DNA of 59,327 nt from Leptolyngbyaceae cyanobacterium SM1_4_3 (GCA_012031415.1 JAAUTN010000005.1:1-59327); one strand, 5' to 3'; counted from the stretch's first letter, positions 26,987 through 36,886 are shown. Made by a program: numbers and translations. Notes: a model not told the origin generated them from the sequence alone.

Positions 26987-27877
26987 GTGTTTGATAAGCG
27001 CAATCGCTGGATTATCAATCTAATCATGGGCTTTGCGGTACTTTGCTTTGTCGGATTAGCGATTTTGCCGCTGGTTGGGCTATTGCGAACCAGCCCCACA
27101 GCGGCTAACGCTCCCACGTCAGACCTGGAAGCCCAGGCGCGAGGCTATGAGCTGGTACTGGAAGATGAACCCGACAACCAAACAGCACTCCGAAATCTGC
27201 TGAGGATTCGACAGGAGTTAGGCGACGTTGAGGGGACAATCGAGCCGCTGGAGAAATTGGCAGAACTCAACCCGACCCAGCTTGAATACACGATTCTATT
27301 AGCGCAGGCAAAGCAGCATATTGGCGATCTCGAAGGAGCAGCCCAGGTTTATCGCAGTGTCTTGGCAACTCAGCCCGGAAATCTCTACGCCCTGGATGGG
27401 CTTATTGCTTTGCTGATTGAGCAGGAGCGTCCAGAGGCGGCGGTCGGTTTGTTGCAGGACACGCTCCGCAATGCAAATCAGGCAAATCAAATTCAACCTG
27501 GCAGTGTGGATGTCACTTCGGTACGACTAATTTTGGGCAAGGTCTATGCGGCGGGTGAACGCTACGATGAGGCGATCGCAGTTTATGAACAGGCAATTCA
27601 GAGCGATCGCCAGGATTTTCGCCCCGTTTTAGCCAAAGCGCTGGTGCTGCAAGCTCAGGGCAAAAATAATGAAGCACAGCCCCTATTTACGACTGCCGCA
27701 TCGCTGGCTCCTGCCGAGTACAAAGATCCAATTAACCAACTCGCGACCGGAGGAGCAGAAGAGCTTCCGCCGCCGCTCATCGAAGGTCCTAGTCAATCTC
27801 CTGAGCAGCCTCCAGCGTCTTCTCCCTCCGCTCCCGCTGCTGCACCAGATCAAGCTCCAGCCGCCACACCTGAATAG
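26987..27877 (+). CDS. Membrane-anchored TPR protein
   Basis: 296 residues from GTG 26987. One N-terminal membrane helix (IINLIMGFAVLCFVGLAILP) is followed by about five tetratricopeptide repeats (YELVLEDEPDNQTALRNLL, LEKLAELNPTQLEYTILLAQ, YRSVLATQPGNLYALDGLIA, YEQAIQSDRQDFRPVLAKAL) and a Pro/Ala/Ser-rich tail. TPRs form a scaffold for protein contacts; the exposed side of the membrane is not determined. No partner is evident; purB converges from the other side. Confidence 0.85.
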   Translation: MFDKRNRWIINLIMGFAVLCFVGLAILPLVGLLRTSPTAANAPTSDLEAQARGYELVLEDEPDNQTALRNLLRIRQELGDVEGTIEPLEKLAELNPTQLEYTILLAQAKQHIGDLEGAAQVYRSVLATQPGNLYALDGLIALLIEQERPEAAVGLLQDTLRNANQANQIQPGSVDVTSVRLILGKVYAAGERYDEAIAVYEQAIQSDRQDFRPVLAKALVLQAQGKNNEAQPLFTTAASLAPAEYKDPINQLATGGAEELPPPLIEGPSQSPEQPPASSPSAPAAAPDQAPAATPE

Positions 27878-27905
27878 CCAATACCCGGAATTTTGACCGC
27901 AAGGG

Positions 27906-29197
27906 CTAAATATTTAATCGCTGATAGATCGTATCTAGATGTTTCAAATGCTGTTGAGGGTCGAAGCAAGCTTCGATTTCCTCGGCTGAAAGATGGGCTG
28001 TGACCGTTGGATTTTGTTGGATTAGGGCGTGAAAGTCGCCTGTAGAGGTGTTCCAGGCAGTATGGGCGCAAGATTGAACAACCGTGTAGGCTTCTTCTCG
28101 GCTCAGCCCTTTGTCAACCAGGGTCAGCAAAACCCTTTGACTGAAGACTACGCCACCATAGCGGTTCAAATTGTGCTGCATATTTTCGGGGTAGACGAGC
28201 AAATTCTTCACCAGGTCGGTCATTTCTACCAGCATATAGTGGGTCAAAATGCAGGCATCGGGCAAGATGACTCGCTCAACGGAGCTATGGGAAATGTCGC
28301 GCTCGTGCCACAGCGCCACGTTTTCAATTGCAGCAACGGCGTGCCCTCGGACAATTCTCGCCATTCCGGTCAGGCGTTCGGAGCGGATGGGGTTTCGCTT
28401 GTGGGGCATGGCCGAAGAGCCTTTCTGCCCTTTAGCAAAGTATTCTTCAACTTCCAGGACATCGGTACGTTGCAGGTTGCGGATTTCAACGGAAAATCGC
28501 TCAATTGAGGCGGCTACTAGGGCCAATGTTTGGACAAAATCGGCGTGGCGATCGCGCGATATCACCTGAGTCGAAGCTGTATCAGGCTCTAATCCTAGTT
28601 TTTGGCAGGCGATCGCTTCTACCTGCGGCTCAATATTGGCATAGGTGCCAACCGCTCCCGAAATTTTGCCAACCGCAATCTGACTGTGTAGACGACAGAG
28701 GCGATCGCGATGACGCAACACCTCAGCCAGCCAGCCAGCCAGCTTAAACCCAAACGTAATCGGCTCGGCGTGAATACCGTGCGATCGCCCAATCATCACC
28801 GTATCGCGATGTTGCTGGGCCTGATAGCGAATCGCCTGAATCAATGCCTCTAGCTGCCCTAGCAGCACGTCTAAACTTGCGACCAATTGCAGCGCCAGCG
28901 CAGTATCTAGCACATCAGAACTGGTCAACCCCAGGTGAATATATCGCCCGACATCTCCGACATACTCATTCACGTTAGTGAGAAACGCGATCATGTCATG
29001 ACGAACTTCTGCCTCGATTTCTAACACCCGCTGCGGTCAAAACCTGCCTTCGCCTTGATTGTCTCTACCGCCTCAGCCGGAATATATCCCAGTTCTGCCT
29101 GAGCCTCACAGACTGCAATCTCGACCTGTAGCCAAGTTTTTAGTTTGTACGTTTCGGTCCACAAGTTGCCCATCTCAGGCAGGGTATAACGCTCAAT
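27906..29197 (-). CDS. purB: Adenylosuccinate lyase, with a frame break
   Basis: The N-terminus IERYTLPEMGNLWTETYKLK is in one frame (start TTG 29197, or TTG 29221) down to KAGFD, and the rest, VLEIEAEVRHDMIAFLTNVN, then YIHLGLTSSDVLDTALALQ, GRSHGIHAEP and the signature SSAMPHKRNPIRSE, is in the next. One missing base near 29034-29036, such as one C of a CCC codon, joins them and gives 430 residues, the normal length. PurB acts twice in purine synthesis, cleaving SAICAR and adenylosuccinate. It is essential in most bacteria without purine supply, so the break is probably not real. The stop lies 28 bp from the convergent TPR gene. Confidence 0.9.
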
Positions 29198-29221
29198 CAA
29201 AGCTCGTGTCGCAGAATACAA

Positions 29222-29569
29222 CCGTCCTATTGTACAACTCTGCGCCTTGAATGGAGGTTTACTCCGTTGAGAAGTTATTTTTTTAAACTCTACCCAAAGA
29301 CATAGAAAAATTGGGAATCAAGTTTGGTTTTCCTTCGTCACAGAGAAAAGTACAGACAAAAGCTGAACAGTTTCATTTTTAGAAACCCAAAAATTGAGTT
29401 GTGTTGAGGCATTCAGAAGCTAGAAGCATGATATTTTGACCGCAATCAGATACGGAATTGTCATAGGTGTGAGTGGAGTGTGAATACTTTTAGAATGGCT
29501 TTAAGCCTGTCTTGAAGCGAGTTTCAGGACATTGCTCTGGTTGTTTAATGTTGGTAATCACCCAAATCA
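29222..29569. other. Intergenic region
   Basis: About 350 bp, A/T-rich, between the divergent purB and the next plus-strand gene. I see no gene, hairpin or convincing promoter. Confidence 0.4.
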
Positions 29570-30217
29570 GTGAGTCCAATCATTAAACTGCCACAGCCAA
29601 AGAAATTTGGTGCGGAAATCTCTCAAAGCTCTCTGTATAGCCTCGTTATGAAGCTCAATTTGGACGTTGAGAGTTTGATTATGCCGCCCTCACATATTCC
29701 ACAGTCCAATCTAATTGATCGATTGCACTACCCTTTGGTTGCCGCTGATTTAGTGCAGCCTGATTCAGCTCAACCCTTGCAACTAGGTTGTGTTGAGCTT
29801 GATTTTGAGGACTTATCTGCCTTTGAGCAAGTTCGAGATCAGTATTCCGGTTTGGGAATTAAGTTTGCCGGGGCGATCGCCCTTCAACCTTCTAACCCTG
29901 CGTTTCTGCCTCGTTCTGGCTCAGTTGTGTTAATGCCCATGACTAACGGTTTGAGCCTTAGCGCTTACCTTTATCGCACGGCTCAAACCGTTGGTGCATT
30001 TGTTACAGGAACGAAGCAAGTCAGGCTAACTGCCTTTAATAGGGAGGGCAAAGTCATTGCTCAGAGCGATACTGGCGCACGTCAATACGTGCAGGAGCAG
30101 CGGCAAACCGTTGATCCCCTGCCTCAGCGAAAGCTAGAGTTAACTGCTGGAGGAATTGCCAGAGTCGAGTTTGCCTCAGATGCACCCTTTACAATGGACG
30201 ATTTCTTTTGCGGCTAG
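29570..30217 (+). CDS. Beta-rich hypothetical protein
   Basis: 215 residues from GTG 29570, or 189 from ATG 29648. The middle (FEDLSAFEQVRDQYSGLGIK, SNPAFLPRSGSVVLMPM) and the end (GIARVEFASDAPFTMDDFFC) look like the jelly-roll region of cyanobacterial secreted proteins with 'quasi PEP-CTERM' folds, but there is no signal peptide and no sorting tail. No family is recognised with confidence. A 33-bp gap separates it from a tiny zinc-ribbon gene. Confidence 0.65.
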   Translation: MSPIIKLPQPKKFGAEISQSSLYSLVMKLNLDVESLIMPPSHIPQSNLIDRLHYPLVAADLVQPDSAQPLQLGCVELDFEDLSAFEQVRDQYSGLGIKFAGAIALQPSNPAFLPRSGSVVLMPMTNGLSLSAYLYRTAQTVGAFVTGTKQVRLTAFNREGKVIAQSDTGARQYVQEQRQTVDPLPQRKLELTAGGIARVEFASDAPFTMDDFFCG

Positions 30218-30249
30218 CGATCGCTGCTCACACCCCATTTAGGATGACT

Positions 30250-30387
30250 ATGGTAAGTCCTACGTTCAGAATATATATGCCCTACTCATGTGAATTGGCT
30301 CCATGTCAGAGCCTTGACTTGAGGTTGCAGTTTAAGGGCGATCGCTTCTGTCCTAACTGCGGACATCAACTTTCCTTCAAGGTTTGA
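30250..30387 (+). CDS. 45-residue zinc-ribbon-like protein
   Basis: ATG 30250 is preceded by AGGA 5-8 nt upstream. The product has four cysteines: C-x4-C (CELAPC) and C-x2-C (RFCPNCGHQ), which would bind one zinc. The last part, GDRFCPNCGHQLSFKV, is a textbook zinc knuckle. It is too small to do more than bind a partner or nucleic acid; it might instead be a remnant of a larger protein. No similar gene is nearby. Confidence 0.5.
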   Translation: MVSPTFRIYMPYSCELAPCQSLDLRLQFKGDRFCPNCGHQLSFKV

Positions 30388-30503
30388 TGCCCAAAAATTA
30401 AATTTCAGATTTCTCTCCAAATCCCCATGAAAGTACGGGTCACAGTATCAGATATCAATGTAAGAATGGATCAAAGTAAGTAAACCTGACATTTACGGTT
30501 TCC

Positions 30504-30878
30504 ATGGTTTTTAACCCTGATAACGCCAACTTTTTCAGTGGCAGTGCCGAAGAGAGCCAAGCAAATCAACTTCTGAAGTATCTCCAGCATCAGTCGCCTG
30601 AAGTTTTGGCAAGAGTTGCAAAGTCTGTCAGCCCTGAGATTAAGCAAATTATTTCTCAGAATGTCCAGGGTCTGGTAGGAGTTTTGCCATCAGAAACATT
30701 CAACGTCCAAATTACTACTGACCGAGAAAACTTAGCTGGTTTGCTGGCCTCTGCCATGATGACAGGCTATTTCCTGCGCCGTATGGAGCAGCGCATGGAG
30801 CTAGAAGACAGCATCAGCAGTTCTCTCTCTCTGCACCGTGAGTCTGGCAACGGAGATGCTCCAGATTCCCTGCTCTGA
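30504..30878 (+). CDS. DUF760 family protein
   Basis: 124 residues. The pattern ANQLLKYLQHQSPEVLARVA, then FNVQITTDRENLAGLLASAM and MMTGYFLRRMEQRMELED is that of DUF760, found in cyanobacteria and plastids. Members in plants are linked to chloroplast protease adaptors (inference from the family); the function here is unknown. Its stop is 16 bp before the glutamine-synthetase-like remnant. Confidence 0.88.
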   Translation: MVFNPDNANFFSGSAEESQANQLLKYLQHQSPEVLARVAKSVSPEIKQIISQNVQGLVGVLPSETFNVQITTDRENLAGLLASAMMTGYFLRRMEQRMELEDSISSSLSLHRESGNGDAPDSLL

Positions 30879-30893
30879 GCAGAAAACCTTTAA

Positions 30894-31067
30894 GCACAAC
30901 TGCCCGAAAATTGGGGGGAAGCGATCGCCCATCTGCAAGATAAGGTTTTGCTTGAGATGCTGAAACCAGGACTCGCACGGGCATTATTCGCCGTTCGCAC
31001 CGCTGAGTGGGAAGCCATAAAGCAATTCATCCTGGAAGAGGTTCAACTTTCGCTGGAGCGCTACTGA
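30894..31067 (+). pseudogene. C-terminal remnant of a glutamine-synthetase-like gene
   Basis: An open frame with no start codon at its beginning encodes QLPENWGEAIAHLQDKVLLE, then LARALFAVRTAEWEAIKQF and a final LSLERY. The pattern LP-x3-EA-x2-L, A(F/Y)xAVRxAEWE, ERY is that of the very C-terminus of glutamine synthetases. Everything upstream (some 400 residues) is absent and DUF760 lies there instead. Its TGA overlaps the ATG of the amidohydrolase (TGATG at 31065-31069), as if once coupled to it. In FluG-type proteins the same two domains are fused or adjacent. Confidence 0.6.
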
Positions 31068-32182
31068 TGGATTTAAGCAGCATTCCAGCAATTGACCAGC
31101 ACGCTCATAACCTGGTGCGCTCAGAAGCCGTTGCCCAAATGCACTATACGGCGGCTTTTACTGAAGGCTACGGTGCCCAGATTCTTGACCAGCACGCCCA
31201 GCACACGCTCTACTATCGGCGCAGCCTCAGAGATATCGCTGACTTGCTCAACTGCGAGCCGACCGAAGCCACAATTTTGGCGCGCCGCACGGCACTGGGG
31301 TTAGAGTCGCTAACCCGATTGTGCTTTGAGGCGGCTAACTTAAAATCAATCCTGCTGGACGATGGGTTTTTGCCAGACACAATTTTGCCCTCGGAATGGC
31401 ATCAGCAGTTCGTTGCGGTACATCGACTGCGGCGGCTAGAATGGCTGGCGGAACAGTTGATCAGCCAAGTCAGCCGTTTCGATATTTTCCTGGAATGGTT
31501 TCGTAGCGAACTTGACCCGCCACCCTTAGGAGTCGTGGGGTTCAAAAGCATTGCGGCTTACCGAACAGGTTTAGACATTCAGCCTATCCCTTATGAGTTT
31601 GCAGAAGACCAGTTTTATGCGGTTAAAGAGACGTTCGGGGATCGTCCAGTGCGGTTGACCAATAAGCCGCTGATCGACTTTTTGCTCTGTCAGGGATTAG
31701 CGATCGCCAATCAATATCAGCTTCCGGTGCAGTTTCACACGGGCTTTGGTGATCCCGATCTGGACTTGCGGCTCGCCAATCCGCTGCACCTGCGACCGCT
31801 GCTAGAAGATCCAGGATTTCGTCAGGCTCCTATCGTGTTGCTCCATGCAGGTTACCCGTTCGTGCGCGAGGCAGGCTATCTGGCTGCGGTTTACCCGCAC
31901 GTTTATGTTGACGTTGGCTCAGCCGTGCCGTTTTTAAGTACTGCCGGAATGCGACAGGTCGTGCAAATGCTAATTGAGCTATGTCCCACTAGCAAGATCA
32001 TGTATTCCTCAAATGCTCATCTGATTCCAGAGATGTATTATCTGGGAGCAAAATGTGGACGAACGGTATTAGGAAATGTGCTGCAACGTGCAGTTGAGGA
32101 CGCAGATTTGACTGTGAAAGAGGCGGAGGAGGGGGCGATCGCCATTCTCAACGGCAACGCCCAGCGGCTCTATCGCTGCTGA
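31067..32182 (+). CDS. Amidohydrolase (FluG-type, metal-dependent)
   Basis: 371 residues from ATG 31067. IDQHAHN near the N-terminus is the HxH metal motif, later joined by FHTGFGDPD (about residue 225) and a strand-end LLHAGYPFVREAGYLA, YVDVGSAVPF and MYSSNAHLIPE. These are the features of the amidohydrolase family branch related to the N-terminal half of fungal FluG and nodulin/glutamine-synthetase fusions. The reaction is not known. A longer ORF from 31007 overlaps the GS remnant in another frame and is unlikely. It overlaps the convergent kinase gene by 13 bp. Confidence 0.85.
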   Translation: MDLSSIPAIDQHAHNLVRSEAVAQMHYTAAFTEGYGAQILDQHAQHTLYYRRSLRDIADLLNCEPTEATILARRTALGLESLTRLCFEAANLKSILLDDGFLPDTILPSEWHQQFVAVHRLRRLEWLAEQLISQVSRFDIFLEWFRSELDPPPLGVVGFKSIAAYRTGLDIQPIPYEFAEDQFYAVKETFGDRPVRLTNKPLIDFLLCQGLAIANQYQLPVQFHTGFGDPDLDLRLANPLHLRPLLEDPGFRQAPIVLLHAGYPFVREAGYLAAVYPHVYVDVGSAVPFLSTAGMRQVVQMLIELCPTSKIMYSSNAHLIPEMYYLGAKCGRTVLGNVLQRAVEDADLTVKEAEEGAIAILNGNAQRLYRC

Positions 32183-34572
32183 ACCGGAATCTCAATCACA
32201 AACTCGGCTCCCTGCTCAGGAAACGAGTTACATTTAAGTGTTCCTCCGTGCCTTTCGGTCACAATCTGATAGCTAATAGACAGTCCCATACCCGTGCCCT
32301 TGCCAACAGGTTTTGTGGTAAAAAACGGGTCAAACAATCGCTTTTGAACTGCCTCGGTCATGCCCAACCCGTTATCAGCAATTTGAATACGAATCCAGTC
32401 TGGGTTAAACATTCGAGTCGAGATACGAATTAGCGGTTTGAAGGATTTAAGTCTCTGAGTTTGAGCAGCATTACAAAACCCGTCTGCTATTTGAATCAAA
32501 TACTCTTCTAAAGCATCAATTGAGTTACTCAAAATATTCATAAAAACCTGATTTATTTGTCCGGCATAACATTCTACTAACGGTAAATTTCCGTAGTCTC
32601 TGATGACTTGAATGGTTTGGCGATTATGTTGAGCCTTTAACCGATTCTGCAAAATCATCAGAGTACTATCAATTCCTTCATGAATATCGATTGCTTTGGT
32701 TTCTAGCTGATCAGTATGAGAGAAAACGCGGAGAGAGGCAATAATTTTTTCAATTCGATCTGCACCAACCCTCATAGAATTTAGCAGCTTGGGTAAATCT
32801 TCTACTAAGAAGCCCAAGTCAATTGCCTCTGCTTTTACCTGAATCTCTAAATTTGGGTTCGGGTAATGTTTTCGGTATAGGCTTAACAGCGCTAGCAAGT
32901 TATGAATGTATTCTTTTGCATGGGCAATGTTGCCATAGATAAAGCTAACAGGATTGTTGATTTCGTGAGCGACTCCAGCAACGAGTTGACCTAACGAAGA
33001 CATCTTTTCACTTTGAATAAGCTGAGTCTGCGTTTGTTTGAGTTCCTGTAGGGTTTTCTCCAGGTCAAGTGCCTGCTGCCTGAGTTGAGTTTCTGACTGA
33101 CGTAGGGCTTCTTCTGCCTGCTGCCGCTCGGTGATGTCGTCATAAGAACCTAGAATGCCAACCACGTTGCCCGCAGCATCGTGCAATGGAATTTTGCTAG
33201 AATCAATCCAAATTTGACTACCATCCGCTAAAAACATCGTTTCAATTACGTGCAGAGCAGAGGTTCCTGTTTCAATCAAATCAGCATCAGATTCTCTAAA
33301 ATGATCGGCTTGCTCTTTAGGAATTGGAAAATCATAATCCGTTTTTCCAATAATATCTTCAGACTTTTCAAGCCCCACTGCACGAGCAAGATTACGATTG
33401 CAGCCTAAATAAACGGAATTACGATCTTTCCAGTAAATCCACTGGGGAATATTGTTAATGATTAGCTGTAGAAATTCCTGAGATTCCTTTAGTTTATTTT
33501 CTGCTCGTTTGCGATCGCTAATATCACGCACGATTACTAAAACTTCATCTTCATCACTAACCACAATCCGAACTTCTTCAATTTGCACTTTGCCGTTAAT
33601 ACAAATTTGATGCTCATAAACTTGTGTTTCGCAAGTTTGCAAAGCCTTCTCTACATGATCCATTCGTAGCTGAGCTAGATCTGGAGGTAGCGTTTCGTAA
33701 ACACTTTTGTTTTGCCACTCCATTTGTGCCTTGAAAGTGACAAAATTCTTGGCGGGAATAAAGTCTAAATATATCCCCATCCGGGTCATTCTAATCATCA
33801 AATCTGGAATTGCATTGAGCAATGCTCGATGGGTTGCCTCACTCTGCCGGAGGGCGGCTTCTGCCTGCTGGCGATCGCAAACTTCTGCCTGCAAACGGGC
33901 AATAGTCGCCGTAAACAGCGTATGCATTCCTGCTTCAGTGTCGAGATATTTGCTATTTAAGTTGCGCTGATGCAGCAATAGCTCTGCTTGATGAATTGCT
34001 GTCGTAAGATGAGCCGCAATTTGTTGAACGGATTCAATTTCGCTAGCTTGCCACTGACGGGGGGCGATGCACTGATGTAGGCACAATATTCCCCAGAGGC
34101 GATCGCCCTGCATCAGCGGCGCAGTCAGACTGGCTTTAACCTGAAAATGGTTAAGCGTTTGCAGATCAGCCGCTGATAGATTAGCAGTGTTGATGTCAGC
34201 GATCGCCTGAAGCTGTACCCGCTGAATTTGCTCCGGGTGATGCTGTGCCCATACAAATTGACTTAAGGATCGCACAGAGGGGTCTACTGCCAAAACCGAG
34301 TTAAGTCCACCCGTAACCTCTTCCGCCACAAATTGCCCCGCATTCCAATCTTTTGCTGGATTTAAGCAAGGAATCTGAAGCACACTGACGCGATCAAGAG
34401 CAAAAAAATGCCAAACCTCTGCAACCGCCGCCTGCAAGATGGTGTTCAAATCTAGCGACGCTCGAATCTGGGTAACGACGCTCAGCAGAGTCTTTTGTTG
34501 CTCTAGTTGAAGCTGCTGTAACTCTGCCTGAGAGAAGCGATCGCCCTGCTGAGGCGGAGTATCTAAAGACAT
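32170..34572 (-). CDS. GAF-PAS-PAS sensor histidine kinase
   Basis: 800 residues with no membrane helix. In order: a GAF domain (about 30-200; ILCLHQCIAPRQWQASEIES is its end), a coiled coil, two PAS domains (about 245-360 and 365-485; the second contains WIYWKDRNSVYLGCNRNLA and GKTDYDFP), HisKA with the phosphorylation site LVAGVAHEINNPVSFI, and HATPase_c (VFMNILSNSIDALEEY, IADNGLGM, GKGTGMGLSISYQIV). The GAF has no Cys-His pair, so bilin binding is unlikely. The second PAS may bind a ligand or be structural. It has no receiver domain, so it must signal through a separate regulator, not found nearby. Confidence 0.92.
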   Translation of the reverse strand: MSLDTPPQQGDRFSQAELQQLQLEQQKTLLSVVTQIRASLDLNTILQAAVAEVWHFFALDRVSVLQIPCLNPAKDWNAGQFVAEEVTGGLNSVLAVDPSVRSLSQFVWAQHHPEQIQRVQLQAIADINTANLSAADLQTLNHFQVKASLTAPLMQGDRLWGILCLHQCIAPRQWQASEIESVQQIAAHLTTAIHQAELLLHQRNLNSKYLDTEAGMHTLFTATIARLQAEVCDRQQAEAALRQSEATHRALLNAIPDLMIRMTRMGIYLDFIPAKNFVTFKAQMEWQNKSVYETLPPDLAQLRMDHVEKALQTCETQVYEHQICINGKVQIEEVRIVVSDEDEVLVIVRDISDRKRAENKLKESQEFLQLIINNIPQWIYWKDRNSVYLGCNRNLARAVGLEKSEDIIGKTDYDFPIPKEQADHFRESDADLIETGTSALHVIETMFLADGSQIWIDSSKIPLHDAAGNVVGILGSYDDITERQQAEEALRQSETQLRQQALDLEKTLQELKQTQTQLIQSEKMSSLGQLVAGVAHEINNPVSFIYGNIAHAKEYIHNLLALLSLYRKHYPNPNLEIQVKAEAIDLGFLVEDLPKLLNSMRVGADRIEKIIASLRVFSHTDQLETKAIDIHEGIDSTLMILQNRLKAQHNRQTIQVIRDYGNLPLVECYAGQINQVFMNILSNSIDALEEYLIQIADGFCNAAQTQRLKSFKPLIRISTRMFNPDWIRIQIADNGLGMTEAVQKRLFDPFFTTKPVGKGTGMGLSISYQIVTERHGGTLKCNSFPEQGAEFVIEIPVQQR

Positions 34573-34929
34573 AGAGGCATGGATGCTAAAGCGGCTAAGG
34601 CTGATACAAACGCTAACAAACCTTCAACCAAGGCTATTTTTCTGAGAAGATCACCCTTAAACTTTAGAGCAAGTCTTAATCGATGCATCACTGGTAGCAT
34701 AACCTAATCGTTTTCGCGGAAGTGGTACATCAAGTCACAGATTAGTGTGCTGATGCTCACAATCCTTCGTCTCAGACAGGGCACCCGTGCAACCACTCTC
34801 CAGAGGTAGGTTTCGCCTTAGATTCCGCTAGCTCACATCTACAGCAGTTTTCATTTGTGTGGAACATGAATCTCGGACAGGGCAAACGGCCGTCCGCCCC
34901 TACTTATTCATCTGAAACCCGCTGTAAGC
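34573..34929. other. Intergenic region
   Basis: About 360 bp between two minus-strand genes. A fragment GGGCAAACGGCCGTCCGCCC near 34878 is G/C-rich and resembles an extragenic repeat, but no perfect hairpin or gene is visible. Confidence 0.4.
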
Positions 34930-35295
34930 CTAAAACTCTTCGTCGCCGTAGCCGTCTGTCATAGGAGCCTCGTTGTCCCGCTTGGACCCCAGCAAATCCA
35001 GTCGCTCGACCCGAATGACTGGTTTTGAACGATCAACCCCCGTACTACGGTCTTTCCAGTAGTCAAACTTTAATGCTCCAGTAACACCAATCAAGCTACC
35101 TTTGCGGACGTAATTGGCGGCAATTTCTGCTGTTTTGCCCCAAATCTCCAGGCTAAACCAGTCAGGCTGGTCGCTGTTGCGAGTGCGACGATTGACAGCC
35201 AGGGTCAAATTACACACAACGCTGCCCGACTCAAAGTACTTTACGTCAGGATCTCCACCTACTCGACCCACCAGCGTTACAATATTTAACCCCAT
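34930..35295 (-). CDS. ssb: Single-stranded DNA-binding protein
   Basis: 121 residues, an OB fold starting MGLNIVTLVGRVGGDPDVKY, then LAVNRRTRNSDQPDWFSLEI and YVRKGSLIGVTGALKFDYWK. It binds ssDNA in replication and repair. The tail is short and ends in GDEEF, a poor version of the DDDIPF-type tip that recruits partner proteins. Cyanobacteria often have two Ssb proteins and this may be the one of shorter type. AGGAC lies 8 nt before the ATG. Confidence 0.94.
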   Translation of the reverse strand: MGLNIVTLVGRVGGDPDVKYFESGSVVCNLTLAVNRRTRNSDQPDWFSLEIWGKTAEIAANYVRKGSLIGVTGALKFDYWKDRSTGVDRSKPVIRVERLDLLGSKRDNEAPMTDGYGDEEF

Positions 35296-35476
35296 AGCGC
35301 ACTGTCCTTCTCTGTATTGAATGCAATAAAACTTAATTGATTAGCTTTAATTGACTAGCTATCAGTTAACGACGTTGAACTGCGATACCATCCTGCCTGG
35401 GGGCGATCGCTCAACAGTACAGAAATTCCAAGTAAAACTATTCTACTGAATTCGTACAGCTACTACCACCAACCCT

Positions 35477-35512
35477 GAGGTGAAGCCTCTCTAGATTTGG
35501 CTTCACCTCTTT
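35477..35512 (+). terminator. Terminator-like hairpin without an annotated gene
   Basis: GAGGTGAAGCC (35477-35487) and GGCTTCACCTC (35499-35509) form a perfect 11-bp stem, followed by TTTG. It lies in the 550-bp region between divergent ssb and mreB. The T-run is short. If used on the plus strand, it would end a short transcript starting after about 35296. The rest of the region shows nothing else. Confidence 0.5.
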
Positions 35513-35848
35513 GAATTGCTGGAAGATCATCCTATGCAAGTGCTGAAAGCTCTAATTCTAAAAGCTCTAAATTGGTACAACTGGTACAACTGGAGTTCCA
35601 ATTTCATCCTGATCTTCACTCCGGAGATGAGGACAACTTACTTAATCGGTCTGATTTAATAAGCAAAGATATTATCATTGAGGACACAGATGACTGAAGC
35701 AAGTCTTAGGGTTAGACTAAAACATTCAGTCTGATATCTGACTAGACTGTAGCTACGAAACATAATAGAATCCACTTCGACCGCACTTCCGGTCGAGGTA
35801 GTAGTTTGGAAATAATCAAGATTTTGATTTTGGGGGCTTAGAAAGCTA

Positions 35849-36886
35849 GTGGGTTTCTTCAGTCGCTTCTCGCGGGACATGGGTATCGATCTCGGTACTG
35901 CTAACACGCTAGTTTATGTATCTGGCAAAGGCATCGTACTGCAAGAGCCTTCTGTCGTTGCAATGGATCAAGAGGACAAAGTGCCTCTGGCAGTCGGGGA
36001 GGATGCCAAGAAGATGCTCGGTCGAACTCCCGGAAACGTAGTTGCTCTGCGTCCGCTACGTGATGGGGTAATTGCAGACTTTGACACCGCCGAACTCATG
36101 CTCAAGCACTTCATTCGTCGCGTTCATGAGGGACGAACCTTAGTTTCACCTCGAATCGTGATCGGCATTCCCAGCGGTGTCACCGGGGTTGAGCGTCGGG
36201 CAGTGATGGAGGCAGCTTCTCAGGCAGGCGCACGCGACGTTTACCTAATTGACGAACCCGTTGCAGCGGCGATCGGCGCAGGCCTACCCGTCGCCGAACC
36301 AACTGGAAACATGATCATCGACATCGGCGGCGGCACTACCGAGGTAGCGGTGTTGAGCTTACAGGGAACTGTGCTGAGTGAATCGGTGCGAGTCGCTGGA
36401 GATGAACTGAGTGAAGCAATCTCTCAGTACATGAAGAAGGTGCATAACCTGGTCATTGGTGAAAGAACCGCTGAAGAAATTAAGATCTCTATCGGTTCTG
36501 CTTACCCCACCGACGATGATGATGAAACGCTGATGGATGTGCGCGGTTTACACCTGCTTTCTGGGTTGCCTCGCACCGTCATGGTCAAGAGTCCTGAAAT
36601 TCGAGAGGCAATGTCCGAACCCCTCTCCGTCATCATTGAGGCAGTTAAACGCACACTGGAACGCACACCGCCTGAGCTTGCGGCAGACATCATCGACCGG
36701 GGCATCATGCTAGCAGGCGGTGGGGCCCTCCTCAAGGGGTTGGATACTCTGATCAGCCACGAGACAGGAATCGTTGTACACGTTGCGGCAGATCCTCTCA
36801 GTTGCGTCGTGCTAGGAACAGGTAGGGTGCTAGAAAACTTCAAACAGTTGGAGCGGGTCTTTAGCGGTCGCTCTCGCAATATGTAA
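35849..36886 (+). CDS. mreB: Rod-shape-determining actin MreB
   Basis: 345 residues from GTG 35849. [20 protein letters not shown] and [10 protein letters not shown] start the actin fold; [31 protein letters not shown] and the C-terminal [17 protein letters not shown] are the phosphate and adenosine motifs. MreB filaments guide lateral peptidoglycan synthesis. It heads an operon with mreC (174 bp on) and mreD. The gene-free upstream 550 bp should contain the promoter. Confidence 0.97.
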   Translation: MGFFSRFSRDMGIDLGTANTLVYVSGKGIVLQEPSVVAMDQEDKVPLAVGEDAKKMLGRTPGNVVALRPLRDGVIADFDTAELMLKHFIRRVHEGRTLVSPRIVIGIPSGVTGVERRAVMEAASQAGARDVYLIDEPVAAAIGAGLPVAEPTGNMIIDIGGGTTEVAVLSLQGTVLSESVRVAGDELSEAISQYMKKVHNLVIGERTAEEIKISIGSAYPTDDDDETLMDVRGLHLLSGLPRTVMVKSPEIREAMSEPLSVIIEAVKRTLERTPPELAADIIDRGIMLAGGGALLKGLDTLISHETGIVVHVAADPLSCVVLGTGRVLENFKQLERVFSGRSRNM

